From the NCBI GenBank assembly GCA_030636765.1, contig DAOVWI010000003.1, positions 1 through 43,932 on the forward strand: a stretch of 43,932 bases of DNA. Reading direction: 5' to 3'. The notes below the pieces were generated by a model. That model had not been told where the DNA came from and made no database searches. It was given only the letters and a program-made list of their open reading frames with translations. Both the position numbers and the translations under genes were made by a program. Below are positions 17,165 through 25,670 of the stretch, piece after piece (within the stretch, counting starts at the first letter, position 1; every line of letters begins with the position of its first letter). This DNA comes from Gemmatimonadales bacterium. Its GTDB lineage: Bacteria > Gemmatimonadota > Gemmatimonadetes > Palauibacterales > Palauibacteraceae.

Positions 17165-18534
17165 TACAGCGGCTTCAGCCGAGCGGTAAAGTGTCGGAGG
17201 TGGGCGGGCTCCTCGACGATGCGGAGTCCCCTCAGACTCTCCCGCCGTTCGGCGACGGCCGTCGCCACGTCGAGGACGTAGTCGATCTGGCTCTTGGTGT
17301 ACGTGCGCCGGGGGATCGCCAGCCGGAGTAGCTCCAGGGGCACGGTCCGCTCCTCGCCCGTCGAGGGGTCGGTGCCGCCGAACATGAGCGTCCCGATCTC
17401 CACGCCGCGGATTCCGCCCTCGGTGTAGAGCGCGCACGCCAGGGCCTGGGCCGGGAGCTCCCTGGGTCCGATGGCGGGCAGGAAGCTTCCCGCGTCGATG
17501 TAAACCGCGTGTCCGCCGGGCGGCCGCACGATCGGGTAACCCGCCTCCATCAATCCCTCCCCCAGGTACGCCACCGACGCCACGCGGTAGCGCAGGTAGT
17601 CCTCCTCGACGACTTCCCGGAGCCCGATGGCAATCGCCTCCAGGTCGCGGCCGGCCAGACCACCGTAAGTGGGGAACCCCTCGGTGAGGATGAGGAGCTC
17701 CTGCTCACGGCGTGCCAGCCGGTCGTCGTTGGATCCCAGGAACCCGCCGATGTTGGCGAGGCCGTCCTTCTTCGCGCTGAACGTGGCCCCATCCGCCAGG
17801 GAGAAGGTCTCCCGCGCGATCGATTCGACCGTGCGCTCGGCGTATCCCTTCTCGCGCAGCTTGATGAAGTAGGAGTTCTCGGCGAACCGACAGGCGTCGA
17901 GATAGAACGGAACGTCGCGAGAGCGGCAGAGCTCGCTGGCCGCCCGGATGTTGGCCATTGAAGCCGGCTGCCCGCCGCCCGAGTTGTTGGTGATCGTGTG
18001 GATGACACAAGCCACGTCGCTTGCGTCGTCGGAAAGAACGCCGCGAAGCGCATCGAGGTCGATGTCGCCCTTGAACGGATGCTCTTCGTCGGGCCTGAGA
18101 GCTTCGGGCACCGGGATGTCGAGCGCCTGCCCTCCCAGGTACTCGACGTTGGCCCTTGTCGTGTCGAAATGAGTGTTGGAGACGACCAGCTTGCCGGCCA
18201 CATCCAGGCAGGAAAAGAGAATTCTCTCGGCCGCGCGTCCCTGGTGGGTGGGTACGATGTGCTCGAAGCCGGTCAGCTCCCTGACCCGGTCCCGGAAGCG
18301 GTACCAGGATTCCGCTCCGGCGTACGACTCGTCGCCCCTCATGATGCCGGCCCACTGCTCCGACGACATCGCCCCCGTCCCGGAATCCGTGAGGAGGTCG
18401 ACGAGAATATCGCGGGCGCGGATGCGAAAGAGGTTCCAGTCGGCCGCGACGATAATGCGTTCGCGTTCCTGCCGCGTCGTCATCCGAAGCGGCTCGACCA
18501 CCTTGATCCGAAACGGCTCGATGATCCTCGGCAT
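17164..18534 (-). CDS. tnaA: tryptophanase (PLP-dependent beta-eliminating lyase)
   Basis: A 456-residue enzyme of the tryptophanase/tyrosine phenol-lyase family, cleaving L-tryptophan to indole, pyruvate and ammonia with pyridoxal phosphate. It aligns end to end by eye with E. coli TnaA: EPFRIKVVEP at the start, DLLTDSGTGAMS, THQGRAAE, TNNSGGGQP, FYLDACRFAEN and the PLP lysine in SAKKDG. Two positions favour tryptophanase over tyrosine phenol-lyase: GVEIG rather than MERG, and LRHFTARL with His rather than the Phe of phenol-lyases. ATG 18534 gives the expected N-terminus. It lies 33 bases downstream of the thiolase on the same strand; there is no TnaC-like leader peptide. Confidence 0.9.
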   Translation of the reverse strand: MPRIIEPFRIKVVEPLRMTTRQERERIIVAADWNLFRIRARDILVDLLTDSGTGAMSSEQWAGIMRGDESYAGAESWYRFRDRVRELTGFEHIVPTHQGRAAERILFSCLDVAGKLVVSNTHFDTTRANVEYLGGQALDIPVPEALRPDEEHPFKGDIDLDALRGVLSDDASDVACVIHTITNNSGGGQPASMANIRAASELCRSRDVPFYLDACRFAENSYFIKLREKGYAERTVESIARETFSLADGATFSAKKDGLANIGGFLGSNDDRLARREQELLILTEGFPTYGGLAGRDLEAIAIGLREVVEEDYLRYRVASVAYLGEGLMEAGYPIVRPPGGHAVYIDAGSFLPAIGPRELPAQALACALYTEGGIRGVEIGTLMFGGTDPSTGEERTVPLELLRLAIPRRTYTKSQIDYVLDVATAVAERRESLRGLRIVEEPAHLRHFTARLKPL

Positions 18535-18567
18535 GCTAGTGTACCGTCTCAGAAGTCACGAGCCCTG

Positions 18568-19857
18568 CTAGACCGCTTCGAGGAGTGCTATGTGGCCGAG
18601 CCCGCCCGCCGCGCAGATGCTCACGATGGCCCGGGAGCCGGCCGGCAGATCGGCCAGCTCGAGCACGGCCTGGGAGAGCAGACGAGCGCCGGTGGCCGCG
18701 AACGGGTGGCCGAGGGCCAGGCTCCCGCCGTTAGGGTTCATCCGGTCGATCGGGAACCGGCCCAGGTCGCCCTCCACGCCCGCTCGCTCCCGCAGCCACG
18801 TGTCGTCCTCCAGGGCTCGCAGGGTGCATAACACCTGGGCGGCAAACGCCTCGTGGATCTCCCAAAGGTCGATGTCCTCGTAGCCTAGGCCGTGCCGCGT
18901 GAGGAGCCGGGGGATGGCGATCGCCGGCGCCATGAGGAGCCCGTCTCGGGCGATGTCCACCGCCGCCTGCTCCCAGTCGAGGAGCTGCGCGCGGGCCACC
19001 TCTTCGCTCAGTCGGGACAGACCCTCCTCGCTCGCCACCCAGCATGCCGCGGCCCCGTCGGTGAGCGGCGTGGAGTTGCCGGCCGTGAGCGTGCCGTCTT
19101 CCCCGAAGGCGGGCCTCAGGTCCGCGAGACGGTCGAGCGACGTATCGCCGCGAGGGATCGTGTCCGCGTCGATCGGAAACGTGCCCGGCGAGACCAGCAG
19201 CTTCCGGAAGAAGCCCTTTTCCGCCGCGGAGACGGCCCGACGGTGGCTGGTGAGGGCGAACCGGTCCTGCTCCTCGCGGGAGATGTTCCAGACCCTGGCC
19301 ATCTCCTCGGCATGCTGGCCCATGGTCTTGCCGGTTTTCCGTTCCTTCGCCTGCGGGACCGAGATCCGGACGTCCGAGGCCCGGACACCGGCGAGGGTGC
19401 GCATGATGGCGCCGGCCCCCCGGGCGGCGGCCGCTCGGCGGATCGTCCGGCTCAGTGCCTTCGAGAGCCCGACCTGCGTGAAGCTCATCGACTCCACGCC
19501 CCCGCAAAGAACGAGGTCGGCTCGGCCGACCCGCACCTGCGCGGCGGCGTACGTGGCGGCGGCGAGGCTGGTCGCGCACTGCTGGACGATCGTGAGGGCC
19601 GGTACCTGCTGGTCGAGCGCGGCATCGAGCCACACCTCCCGCCCCCAGTTGCTCACCGCCAGGACGGGGATCACCGAGCCCCAGATGGCGAGATCGACGT
19701 CCCGGTCGCGGCCGGGGCCCACGCCCCTATCGCCCACGACGGTCTGCTGCGTAACCGGCACGGAAAGCTCCAGGGCGTCCAGGGCCTCGACCCCGCGATC
19801 GATGCGAGCGAACGGGCTGCGCAGACCCTGTACGATGTAGGCGGTCTTGCTTGGCAT
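18568..19857 (-). CDS. fadI: acetyl-CoA acyltransferase (thiolase, FadI type)
   Basis: A 429-residue thiolase. The nucleophile is in IVQQCATSLAA, the His base in GHPFAATGAR and the second Cys in SICAAGGLGH. EIHEAFAAQ, with His where most thiolases have Asn, and the loop insertion SKALSRTIRR to GKTMGQHAEEMA resemble FadI, the beta subunit of the anaerobic/long-chain trifunctional complex. It would cleave 3-ketoacyl-CoA in beta-oxidation. ATG 19857 has a strong GAGGAGG site. No FadJ-like alpha subunit is in the window. It heads a two-gene operon with tryptophanase and diverges from gltX across 180 bases. The specific substrate is inferred from resemblance only. Confidence 0.87.
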   Translation of the reverse strand: MPSKTAYIVQGLRSPFARIDRGVEALDALELSVPVTQQTVVGDRGVGPGRDRDVDLAIWGSVIPVLAVSNWGREVWLDAALDQQVPALTIVQQCATSLAAATYAAAQVRVGRADLVLCGGVESMSFTQVGLSKALSRTIRRAAAARGAGAIMRTLAGVRASDVRISVPQAKERKTGKTMGQHAEEMARVWNISREEQDRFALTSHRRAVSAAEKGFFRKLLVSPGTFPIDADTIPRGDTSLDRLADLRPAFGEDGTLTAGNSTPLTDGAAACWVASEEGLSRLSEEVARAQLLDWEQAAVDIARDGLLMAPAIAIPRLLTRHGLGYEDIDLWEIHEAFAAQVLCTLRALEDDTWLRERAGVEGDLGRFPIDRMNPNGGSLALGHPFAATGARLLSQAVLELADLPAGSRAIVSICAAGGLGHIALLEAV

Positions 19858-20037
19858 GGCCTCCTCTCGGCTGGCGGGGACTCGAGTCTCGGTGCAAGAT
19901 GCACGGCGCGCCGACCGCGTCGCAACGCGCCAAAGCCGGACGAGCGAGCTTGGACCAGGAGCGACACGAGGGACTTGGGGCGGGACGGAATAGAGGATCC
20001 GGTGGAACGGAATGAACGATCCGACGAGCGAGAGCGC

Positions 20038-21549
20038 ATGAGCCCCCCCGGCGCTCCGGACACCGCGGGACACCGCGCCGCACGCCCCCCGCGGGTGCGC
20101 TTCGCGCCGAGCCCGACGGGCCACCTGCACGTGGGAGGCGCCCGTACCGCTCTGTTCAACTACCTCTTCGCCCGGAACGCCGGCGGTACGTTCGTGCTGC
20201 GAATCGAGGACACGGACCGGGCGCGTTCGAGCGACGAGATGACGCGCTCGATCCTCGACGCGATGGAGTGGCTCGGCCTGGATTTCGACGAGGGTCCGTA
20301 CCATCAGGCCGACGGACTCGAGCGCCACCGCGCCGACGCGCATCGGCTCCTCGAGCTGGGGGCGGCGTACCGCTGCTTCTGTCCGCCGCCGCCGGGCAGA
20401 GCGGGCAGGCCCGACGCCGCGGGATGCGGCTGCGCGACCCTGTCGCGGGCCGAGGAGAAGACGCGGGCCGCAGCCGGGGAGGCGTTCGCCCTGCGCTTTC
20501 GGGTTCCGGAGGGCGAGACCGCATGGGACGACGCCGTCCACGGTCGCAGGGCCGTGGCGAACGAGCACGTACAGGACTTCGTGCTCCTCCGCTCCGATGG
20601 AACTCCGGTGTACAACCTGGCCGTCGTGTCGGACGACATCGAGATGGGCATCACGCTCGTTCTCCGCGGCGACGACCACCTGTCGAACACGCCGAAGCAG
20701 ATTCTCCTCTACCGGGCGCTCGGCGCGCCGCTTCCCACCTTCGCCCACGTGCCGATGATTCTCGGACCGGACGGCAGGCGCCTCTCCAAGCGTCACGGGG
20801 GGACGTCGGTGGAGGCCTACCGGGAGCAGGGGATCCTTCCGGAAGCCCTCTTCAACTTCCTTGCCCTCCTCGGCTGGTCTCCCGGCGACGACCGGGAGGT
20901 GATGGATCCCGGCGAGCTGATCGAGGCGTTCAGCCTGGGACGCATCCTGAAGAAGAGCGCGGTCTTCGATCCCGAGAAGCTCACATGGCTGAACCGGCAG
21001 CATATCGCGCGCATGCCAATCGACCGGCTCGTGGAGCTGGCGAGCGAGCCTCTGCGGGCGCTCGGGGTCCCGCTGACGGCGCTGGAGGAGCGGCCGGAGC
21101 GCGTGCGCGAGGTTCTCGACGTCGTGCGCGAGCGCGGGGTCACGGTGGAGGCCGTGGCCCTCCAGGCGGCCCCCTTCTTCCTGGAGGAGGTGGCCTACGA
21201 GGAGGCGGCGGTGGCGAAGTTCTGGAAGCGGCCGGCCGGGGCGGCGGAGCTGCTGCGTGCGGCGCGGGACCGATTGGCCGAAGTGGCCTCGTTCGAGCCA
21301 GATGCTCTGGAGCATGCTATCAGACAACTTGCTGCAGACAAAGACGTTGGGGCTGGAAAGATAATCCATCCTCTCAGGGTAGCGCAGATGGGAACGAGCG
21401 TCAGTCCCGGGATCTTCGTCGTGCTCTCCCTGATGGGTCGCCAGCGAGCGCTGGAGCGGATCGATCGGGCGCTCGGCTACCTGGACGCGATGGCCGCCAC
21501 GGAGGGGACGGGCGCAGAGGACGAGGCAGCGGGCGCGGAGGCCGAGTGA
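20038..21549 (+). CDS. gltX: glutamyl-tRNA synthetase
   Basis: A 503-residue class I synthetase charging tRNA-Glu. The HIGH-type motif is HLHVG (residues 29-33, in FAPSPTGHLHVGG) and the KMSKS-type motif is LSKRHGG near residue 248. CFC and GCGC around residues 117-140 resemble the zinc-binding insert of many bacterial enzymes. The C-terminal helical anticodon-binding domain is complete (AADKDVGAGKIIHPLRVA, VSPGIFVVLSLMG). ATG 20038 is chosen because the conserved core begins ~20 residues later; longer upstream frames only shadow the thiolase. Its stop overlaps the tadA start (GTGA). Confidence 0.96.
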   Translation: MSPPGAPDTAGHRAARPPRVRFAPSPTGHLHVGGARTALFNYLFARNAGGTFVLRIEDTDRARSSDEMTRSILDAMEWLGLDFDEGPYHQADGLERHRADAHRLLELGAAYRCFCPPPPGRAGRPDAAGCGCATLSRAEEKTRAAAGEAFALRFRVPEGETAWDDAVHGRRAVANEHVQDFVLLRSDGTPVYNLAVVSDDIEMGITLVLRGDDHLSNTPKQILLYRALGAPLPTFAHVPMILGPDGRRLSKRHGGTSVEAYREQGILPEALFNFLALLGWSPGDDREVMDPGELIEAFSLGRILKKSAVFDPEKLTWLNRQHIARMPIDRLVELASEPLRALGVPLTALEERPERVREVLDVVRERGVTVEAVALQAAPFFLEEVAYEEAAVAKFWKRPAGAAELLRAARDRLAEVASFEPDALEHAIRQLAADKDVGAGKIIHPLRVAQMGTSVSPGIFVVLSLMGRQRALERIDRALGYLDAMAATEGTGAEDEAAGAEAE

Positions 21550-21992
21550 TCGAGGAGCGGTGGATGCGGCGGGCGCTCGAGCTCGCGGAGGAGGCCGGAC
21601 GGCTCGGCGAGGTTCCGGTGGGAGCCATCGTCGTCGCGGAGGACGGGTCCGCGTTCGAGGCGCACAATCGAACGAGGGAGCTCTCCGATCCAACGGCTCA
21701 CGCCGAGGTGCTGGCGCTGCGCGAAGCCGCCGCGTCCGTGGGCGATTGGCGGCTCACCGGGCACACGCTCTACGTGAGCCTCGAGCCGTGCGCGATGTGC
21801 GCCGGCGCGATCGTCCTCGCCCGCGTACCGTGCCTCGTGTTCGGCGCGGCCGACCCGAAGGCGGGCATGTGCGGCTCGCTCGGAAGCCTCGTTCAGGATC
21901 CCCGCCTCAACCACCGCGTCGAGCTGCTGGGGGGGCTGCTGGCCGACGAGGCGGGCGAGCTCTTAAGGCGCTTCTTCCGCCAGCGGCGCTAG
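21546..21992 (+). CDS. tadA: tRNA-specific adenosine deaminase
   Basis: A 148-residue zinc deaminase making inosine at the wobble position of tRNA-Arg(ACG). HAEVLAL gives the zinc His and catalytic Glu, and PCAMCAGAI the two zinc cysteines. The KAGMCGS stretch is typical of TadA rather than cytidine deaminase. GTG 21546 overlaps the gltX stop; ATG 21564, preceded by GAGGAG at 21552-21557, is a credible alternative but would remove residues before the conserved WMRRAL. Its TAG (21990-21992) interlocks with the stop of the opposite-strand antiporter in a shared CTAG. Coupling to gltX puts two tRNA-function genes together. Confidence 0.94.
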   Translation: MIEERWMRRALELAEEAGRLGEVPVGAIVVAEDGSAFEAHNRTRELSDPTAHAEVLALREAAASVGDWRLTGHTLYVSLEPCAMCAGAIVLARVPCLVFGAADPKAGMCGSLGSLVQDPRLNHRVELLGGLLADEAGELLRRFFRQRR

Positions 21993-23929
21993 AGGCTCGG
22001 CTCGGCGCTCGGCCGGCCGACGAAGCGCACGAGCGCGAACAGGATCCCCGCTCCGAGGAGATACGAGATCCCCGGATGCATCCCGAAGGCCGTGGGCAGA
22101 TTGCCCACGGCGAGCGCTGTAGCGGCCACGACCAGGGCATACGGGAGCTGGGTCCGCACGTGGTCCACGTGGTCACACGCGGACGCGAGCGAGCTCATCA
22201 CGGTCGTGTCCGAGATCGGCGAGCAGTGGTCTCCGAAGATGGACCCGGCGAGGATCGAAGCGATCGCGCCCAGGGTCAGCGTGTAGTGCCCTCCGGACTC
22301 GAAGCCGATGCCGCCTCCGAGCGCCACCGAGAGCGGGACCACGATCGGAAAGAGGATCGCCATGGTGGCCCACGAGGTACCGGTGGCGAACGCGATCACC
22401 GACGCGATCACGAAGACGAGTGCGGGCAGGAGCTGCGGAAGCAGGTTCTCGCTCAGCACCTGGGTCACATAGGCCGCCGTCCCGAGCACGGACGTCACCT
22501 CGCCGAGCGACCACGCGAGCGTGAGGATGACGGCCGCGAGCATCATCGCCTTGAGCCCGCCGAGCCACGCGCTGATCGCCTCCCCCGCCGGAAGGATCTG
22601 CTGACCGACGGCCAGCGCGAACGCCGTCAGGCACCCCGCCAGGGAGCCCCAGAGCAGGGCCTTGAACGGGTCGGCCGCTCCGAACACGTCCCATAGGGAC
22701 CCATCTCCGGCCGCCGCCAGGCCATCGAAGTAGAGTCCCAAGAGAACCACGAGGACCACGGTCAGCACGGGCACGGCCGCGTTGTACCACCGCGGCGGCT
22801 TTCCCTCCGGAGGCGTCATCTCCAGGGCGGTGGTGTCGACCATGAGCTCGGCGCCTTCACGGTAGAGGCCATCCCCGCGGCGGGCACGACGCTCCGCGCC
22901 GAGCATCGGGCCGAAGTCCCGTTGGGTCAGGACGAGCAGCCCGACCATCAGGATGGCGAGGATCGGGTAAAAGAGGTACGGGATCGAGTGCAGAAAGACC
23001 GTGAACGGGCTCGCCGCCAAGAGCTCCGCCGCGACCTCGGGTGACGTGCCCGGCTGGGCCGCCGCGATCTCCAGCGCGTCGCGGATCAGCGAGATCTGAA
23101 AGCCGACCCAGGTCGACACGAACACGATCGCCGCCACGGGGGCTGCCGTGGAGTCGACCAGGTACGCGAGCTTCTCCCGGGAGACTCTCACGCGGTCGGT
23201 GATCGGACGGAAGGTGTGTCCGACGATCAGGGTGTTGGCGTAGTCGTCGAAGAAGATGGCGAGACCGGCGAGCCACGTGGCGAGCTGCGCCCGGCGCGGC
23301 GACCCGGACAGCGGCCGGAGCGCGTCCACGATCCCCTGCGTGCCGCCGCTCCGTCCCATGATCCCGACCATGCCGCCGAGAAGGAGGGAGAAAACGAGGA
23401 TCGAGGCGTGGCCACTGTTCGCCAGCGCCGGGACGATGAAGCGGTCGATGGACCTCCAGAGCGCGGCCAGCGGGTTCAGGCCCGCGAAAAAGAACGCGCC
23501 CAGCCAGACGCCGAGAAAGAGCGATATCACGACCTCGCGGATGAGCATGGCCAGAAGAATCGCCACCAGGGGAGGGAGCAGGCTGACCCAGCCGGGCAGC
23601 CACCGGATGTCGATGGCCTGCGAGGTGGCGGCGTACTCGAGCTGGAGCGGCAGGTCGCCTCCACCGGCCAGGAGGAGGCCTCCGATCGTCCTCTCCTCGC
23701 CGGGCTCGAGCCGCCCGGAGGCCAGATCGTCGCCCCGCGCCGTGCGGAGGAGGAAATCCACCGGCGCGCCCTCCTCGGGAACGCGGAGCGTGAGTGAGAG
23801 CGGCACGCCGGAGAGAGCGATGGAGGGTGCATCGATCAGGATCTCGGGAGGTTCTTGGGCGGTCGCCGGGCCGGCAAGCGGGCCGGCGCCGAGGCTCAGG
23901 GCGATGAGAGGAAGCGCAAGGCGAATCAT
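21989..23929 (-). CDS. NhaC-family Na+/H+ antiporter with exported N-terminal domain
   Basis: A 646-residue membrane protein. It begins with a signal peptide (RLALPLIALSLGAG to ATAQ) and ~90 residues of beta-rich extracytoplasmic domain, then about a dozen membrane helices of the NhaC/ion-transporter type: IFFDDYANTLIVGHTFRPI, FATGTSWATMAILFPIVVPL and GSIFGDHCSPISDTTVMSS are the family signatures. It probably exchanges sodium for protons or carries an organic acid; NhaC annotations are often wrong about substrate. The fused N-terminal domain is unusual for classical NhaC. Start ATG 23929 has no good ribosome site. Its 3' end interlocks with tadA. Confidence 0.88.
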   Translation of the reverse strand: MIRLALPLIALSLGAGPLAGPATAQEPPEILIDAPSIALSGVPLSLTLRVPEEGAPVDFLLRTARGDDLASGRLEPGEERTIGGLLLAGGGDLPLQLEYAATSQAIDIRWLPGWVSLLPPLVAILLAMLIREVVISLFLGVWLGAFFFAGLNPLAALWRSIDRFIVPALANSGHASILVFSLLLGGMVGIMGRSGGTQGIVDALRPLSGSPRRAQLATWLAGLAIFFDDYANTLIVGHTFRPITDRVRVSREKLAYLVDSTAAPVAAIVFVSTWVGFQISLIRDALEIAAAQPGTSPEVAAELLAASPFTVFLHSIPYLFYPILAILMVGLLVLTQRDFGPMLGAERRARRGDGLYREGAELMVDTTALEMTPPEGKPPRWYNAAVPVLTVVLVVLLGLYFDGLAAAGDGSLWDVFGAADPFKALLWGSLAGCLTAFALAVGQQILPAGEAISAWLGGLKAMMLAAVILTLAWSLGEVTSVLGTAAYVTQVLSENLLPQLLPALVFVIASVIAFATGTSWATMAILFPIVVPLSVALGGGIGFESGGHYTLTLGAIASILAGSIFGDHCSPISDTTVMSSLASACDHVDHVRTQLPYALVVAATALAVGNLPTAFGMHPGISYLLGAGILFALVRFVGRPSAEPSL

Positions 23930-23972
23930 CGCGCCAAGCTAGAGGGGGCCGAGATGGTCGACAAGCAGCACG

Positions 23973-24001
23973 TTGATCGGTCTCCAGCGGCTACGTATAC
24001 T
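23973..24001 (+). promoter_or_regulatory. sigma70-type promoter of the pyrimidine operon
   Basis: TTGATC at 23973-23978, a 17-base spacer, and TATACT at 23996-24001. Transcription from about 24008 leaves a ~74-base leader before pyrR. The leader can form GACGG-CTTTTTCT-CCGTC (24010-24027), and CGACG there can alternatively pair with CGTCG near 24031, so competing structures are possible. I cannot find a clear PyrR-binding loop. Confidence 0.6.
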
Positions 24002-24081
24002 GCGGCTCGACGGCTTTTTCTCCGTCAGGGCGTCGAAGCATTACACCGAAGAGGAGTCACGCCATAGCGGCGAAATCGAGC

Positions 24082-24639
24082 ATGTCGGTGGCTTCCGGGA
24101 CCGAGGTGCTCCTGGACCGGGAGCAGACGGACGTGACGCTCCGGGACCTCGCACGCCAGATTCTGGAGCGAGAGCCGGAGACGGGCGACCTGCTGCTCAT
24201 CGGCATCCGCCGCCGCGGCGTCGAGCTGGCGGAGCGCCTGGCGGCGCACATCGAGAGGCAGAGCGGCGCCCGGATACCGACCGGCTCCCTCGACATCACG
24301 CTGTACCGCGACGACTTCCACCAGATCGGCCCGAAGCCCGTGATCGGTTCCACCGAGCTCCCGGTCGAGATCACGGGCCGGCGGGTCGTGATCGTCGATG
24401 ACGTGCTTCACACGGGCCGCACCATAAGGGCGGCGCTGAACGAGCTGGCCGACTTCGGGCGGCCGCGCCGCGTCGAGCTCTGCGTGCTCGTGGACCGTGG
24501 CGGCCGGGAGCTGCCGATCCAGCCCGACTACGTGGGCCGTAGCTTCGAGGTGCGGGCGGGCCAGGAGATCGCCGTGAGCGTGCGGGGCCTGGACGGAGAG
24601 CTGCTCGTTCGGCGGGTGCCGGTCGCGGGAGTCCGATGA
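24082..24639 (+). CDS. pyrR: bifunctional pyr operon regulator / uracil phosphoribosyltransferase
   Basis: A 185-residue PyrR homologue. The PRPP-binding loop is VVIVDDVLHTGRTIRAAL, and ITLYRDDFHQIG and RSFEVRAGQEIAV are PyrR signatures. In other bacteria PyrR binds pyr mRNA leaders in response to UMP and has weak uracil phosphoribosyltransferase activity; a separate Upp is encoded at 40179, so the regulatory role is likely the main one. It is the first gene of pyrR-pyrB-pyrC, and its TGA overlaps the pyrB ATG. ATG 24082 has only CGAG upstream, a weak ribosome site. Confidence 0.93.
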   Translation: MSVASGTEVLLDREQTDVTLRDLARQILEREPETGDLLLIGIRRRGVELAERLAAHIERQSGARIPTGSLDITLYRDDFHQIGPKPVIGSTELPVEITGRRVVIVDDVLHTGRTIRAALNELADFGRPRRVELCVLVDRGGRELPIQPDYVGRSFEVRAGQEIAVSVRGLDGELLVRRVPVAGVR

Positions 24640-25670
24640 GCGCGTCCCGCGGGGATCCGGTGAGCGCGGGCCGCGGGGGCTCGGCGAGCGCCGCCCGCGC
24701 GAACGGAGGCTCGGGCGGGCTCGGTCTGGGCAAGGACCTCACGGGGCTCGAGTCCCTCACCGGGGCGCAGATCGAGGCGATCCTCGACACGGCCGAGCCG
24801 TTCAAGGAGATCAGCGAGCGCCGCATCAAGAAGGTGCCCGTCCTTCGGGGCAAGACGATCGTGAACCTCTTCTTCGAGCCCTCGACCCGAACGCGCATCT
24901 CCTTCGAGTTCGCCGAGAAGCGACTGAGCGCCGACACGGTGTACATTGGGGCGTCCGACTCCTCCGTGGAGAAGGGTGAGAGCCTCGTGGACACGGCCCG
25001 CAACCTCGAGGCGATGCGGATCGACATGGTGGTGATCCGGCACGGCTCCTCCGGCGCGGCCGCGTTTCTCGCCGATCGCATCCCGTCCAACGTCGTGAAC
25101 GCGGGAGACGGCCAGCACGAGCACCCGACGCAGGGGCTGCTCGACCTCCTGACGATCCGCGATCGGTTCGGCTCGCTCGCCGGTCGGCGGGTGTGCATCA
25201 TCGGCGACATCCTCCACTCGCGCGTCGCCCGCTCCAACATCTGGGGTCTCCTCGCCTGCGGAGCGGAGGTCGCCGTGTGCGGGCCGAAGACCCTCATCCC
25301 GCTCGGCATCGAGGAGCTGGGCGTGACGGTTCTGTCGCGACTGGAGGAGGCGATCGAGTGGGCCGACGTGCTGTACGTTCTCCGGCTGCAGCTCGAGCGG
25401 ATGAGCGCGGGATTCGTCCCGTCCTTGCGCGAGTACAACCGCGTCTTCGGTGTGAGCCGAGCCCGGCTGGAGCGAGCACCGAGGGAGATGGTGGTGCTGC
25501 ACCCCGGGCCGATGAACCGCGGGGTCGAGATCGACTCGGACGTGGCCGACGGCCCCTGGTCGCTCATTCTTCCCCAGGTCACAAACGGTGTGGCCGTGCG
25601 GATGGCCGTCCTCTACCTGCTCGCGGGCGGCGCTCCCGAGCTGGCCGAGGCCGCCAAGGAGGGCGCGTGA
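24636..25670 (+). CDS. pyrB: aspartate carbamoyltransferase catalytic chain
   Basis: A 344-residue transcarbamoylase joining carbamoyl phosphate and aspartate, the committed step of pyrimidine synthesis. The carbamoyl-phosphate motif FFEPSTRTRISFEF is intact, as are the Lys loop (SVEKGESLVDT), HPTQGLLD, LHSRVARSN and the aspartate-binding HPGPMNRGVEI. The first ~33 residues are a Gly/Ser/Ala-rich extension absent from most homologues; the ATG overlaps the pyrR stop (ATGA), so this start is well placed. No regulatory chain (pyrI) is present. The GTG of pyrC overlaps its stop. Confidence 0.96.
   Translation: MSASRGDPVSAGRGGSASAARANGGSGGLGLGKDLTGLESLTGAQIEAILDTAEPFKEISERRIKKVPVLRGKTIVNLFFEPSTRTRISFEFAEKRLSADTVYIGASDSSVEKGESLVDTARNLEAMRIDMVVIRHGSSGAAAFLADRIPSNVVNAGDGQHEHPTQGLLDLLTIRDRFGSLAGRRVCIIGDILHSRVARSNIWGLLACGAEVAVCGPKTLIPLGIEELGVTVLSRLEEAIEWADVLYVLRLQLERMSAGFVPSLREYNRVFGVSRARLERAPREMVVLHPGPMNRGVEIDSDVADGPWSLILPQVTNGVAVRMAVLYLLAGGAPELAEAAKEGA

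Noticed and set aside
18892..20037. Long upstream extension of the gltX frame
   Set aside because: It is antisense to the thiolase; the synthetase core begins ~20 residues after ATG 20038.
24008..24081. PyrR-responsive attenuator in the pyr leader
   Set aside because: Small alternative hairpins exist, but I cannot identify the conserved PyrR-binding loop or a terminator with a U tract, so it is not called as a feature.
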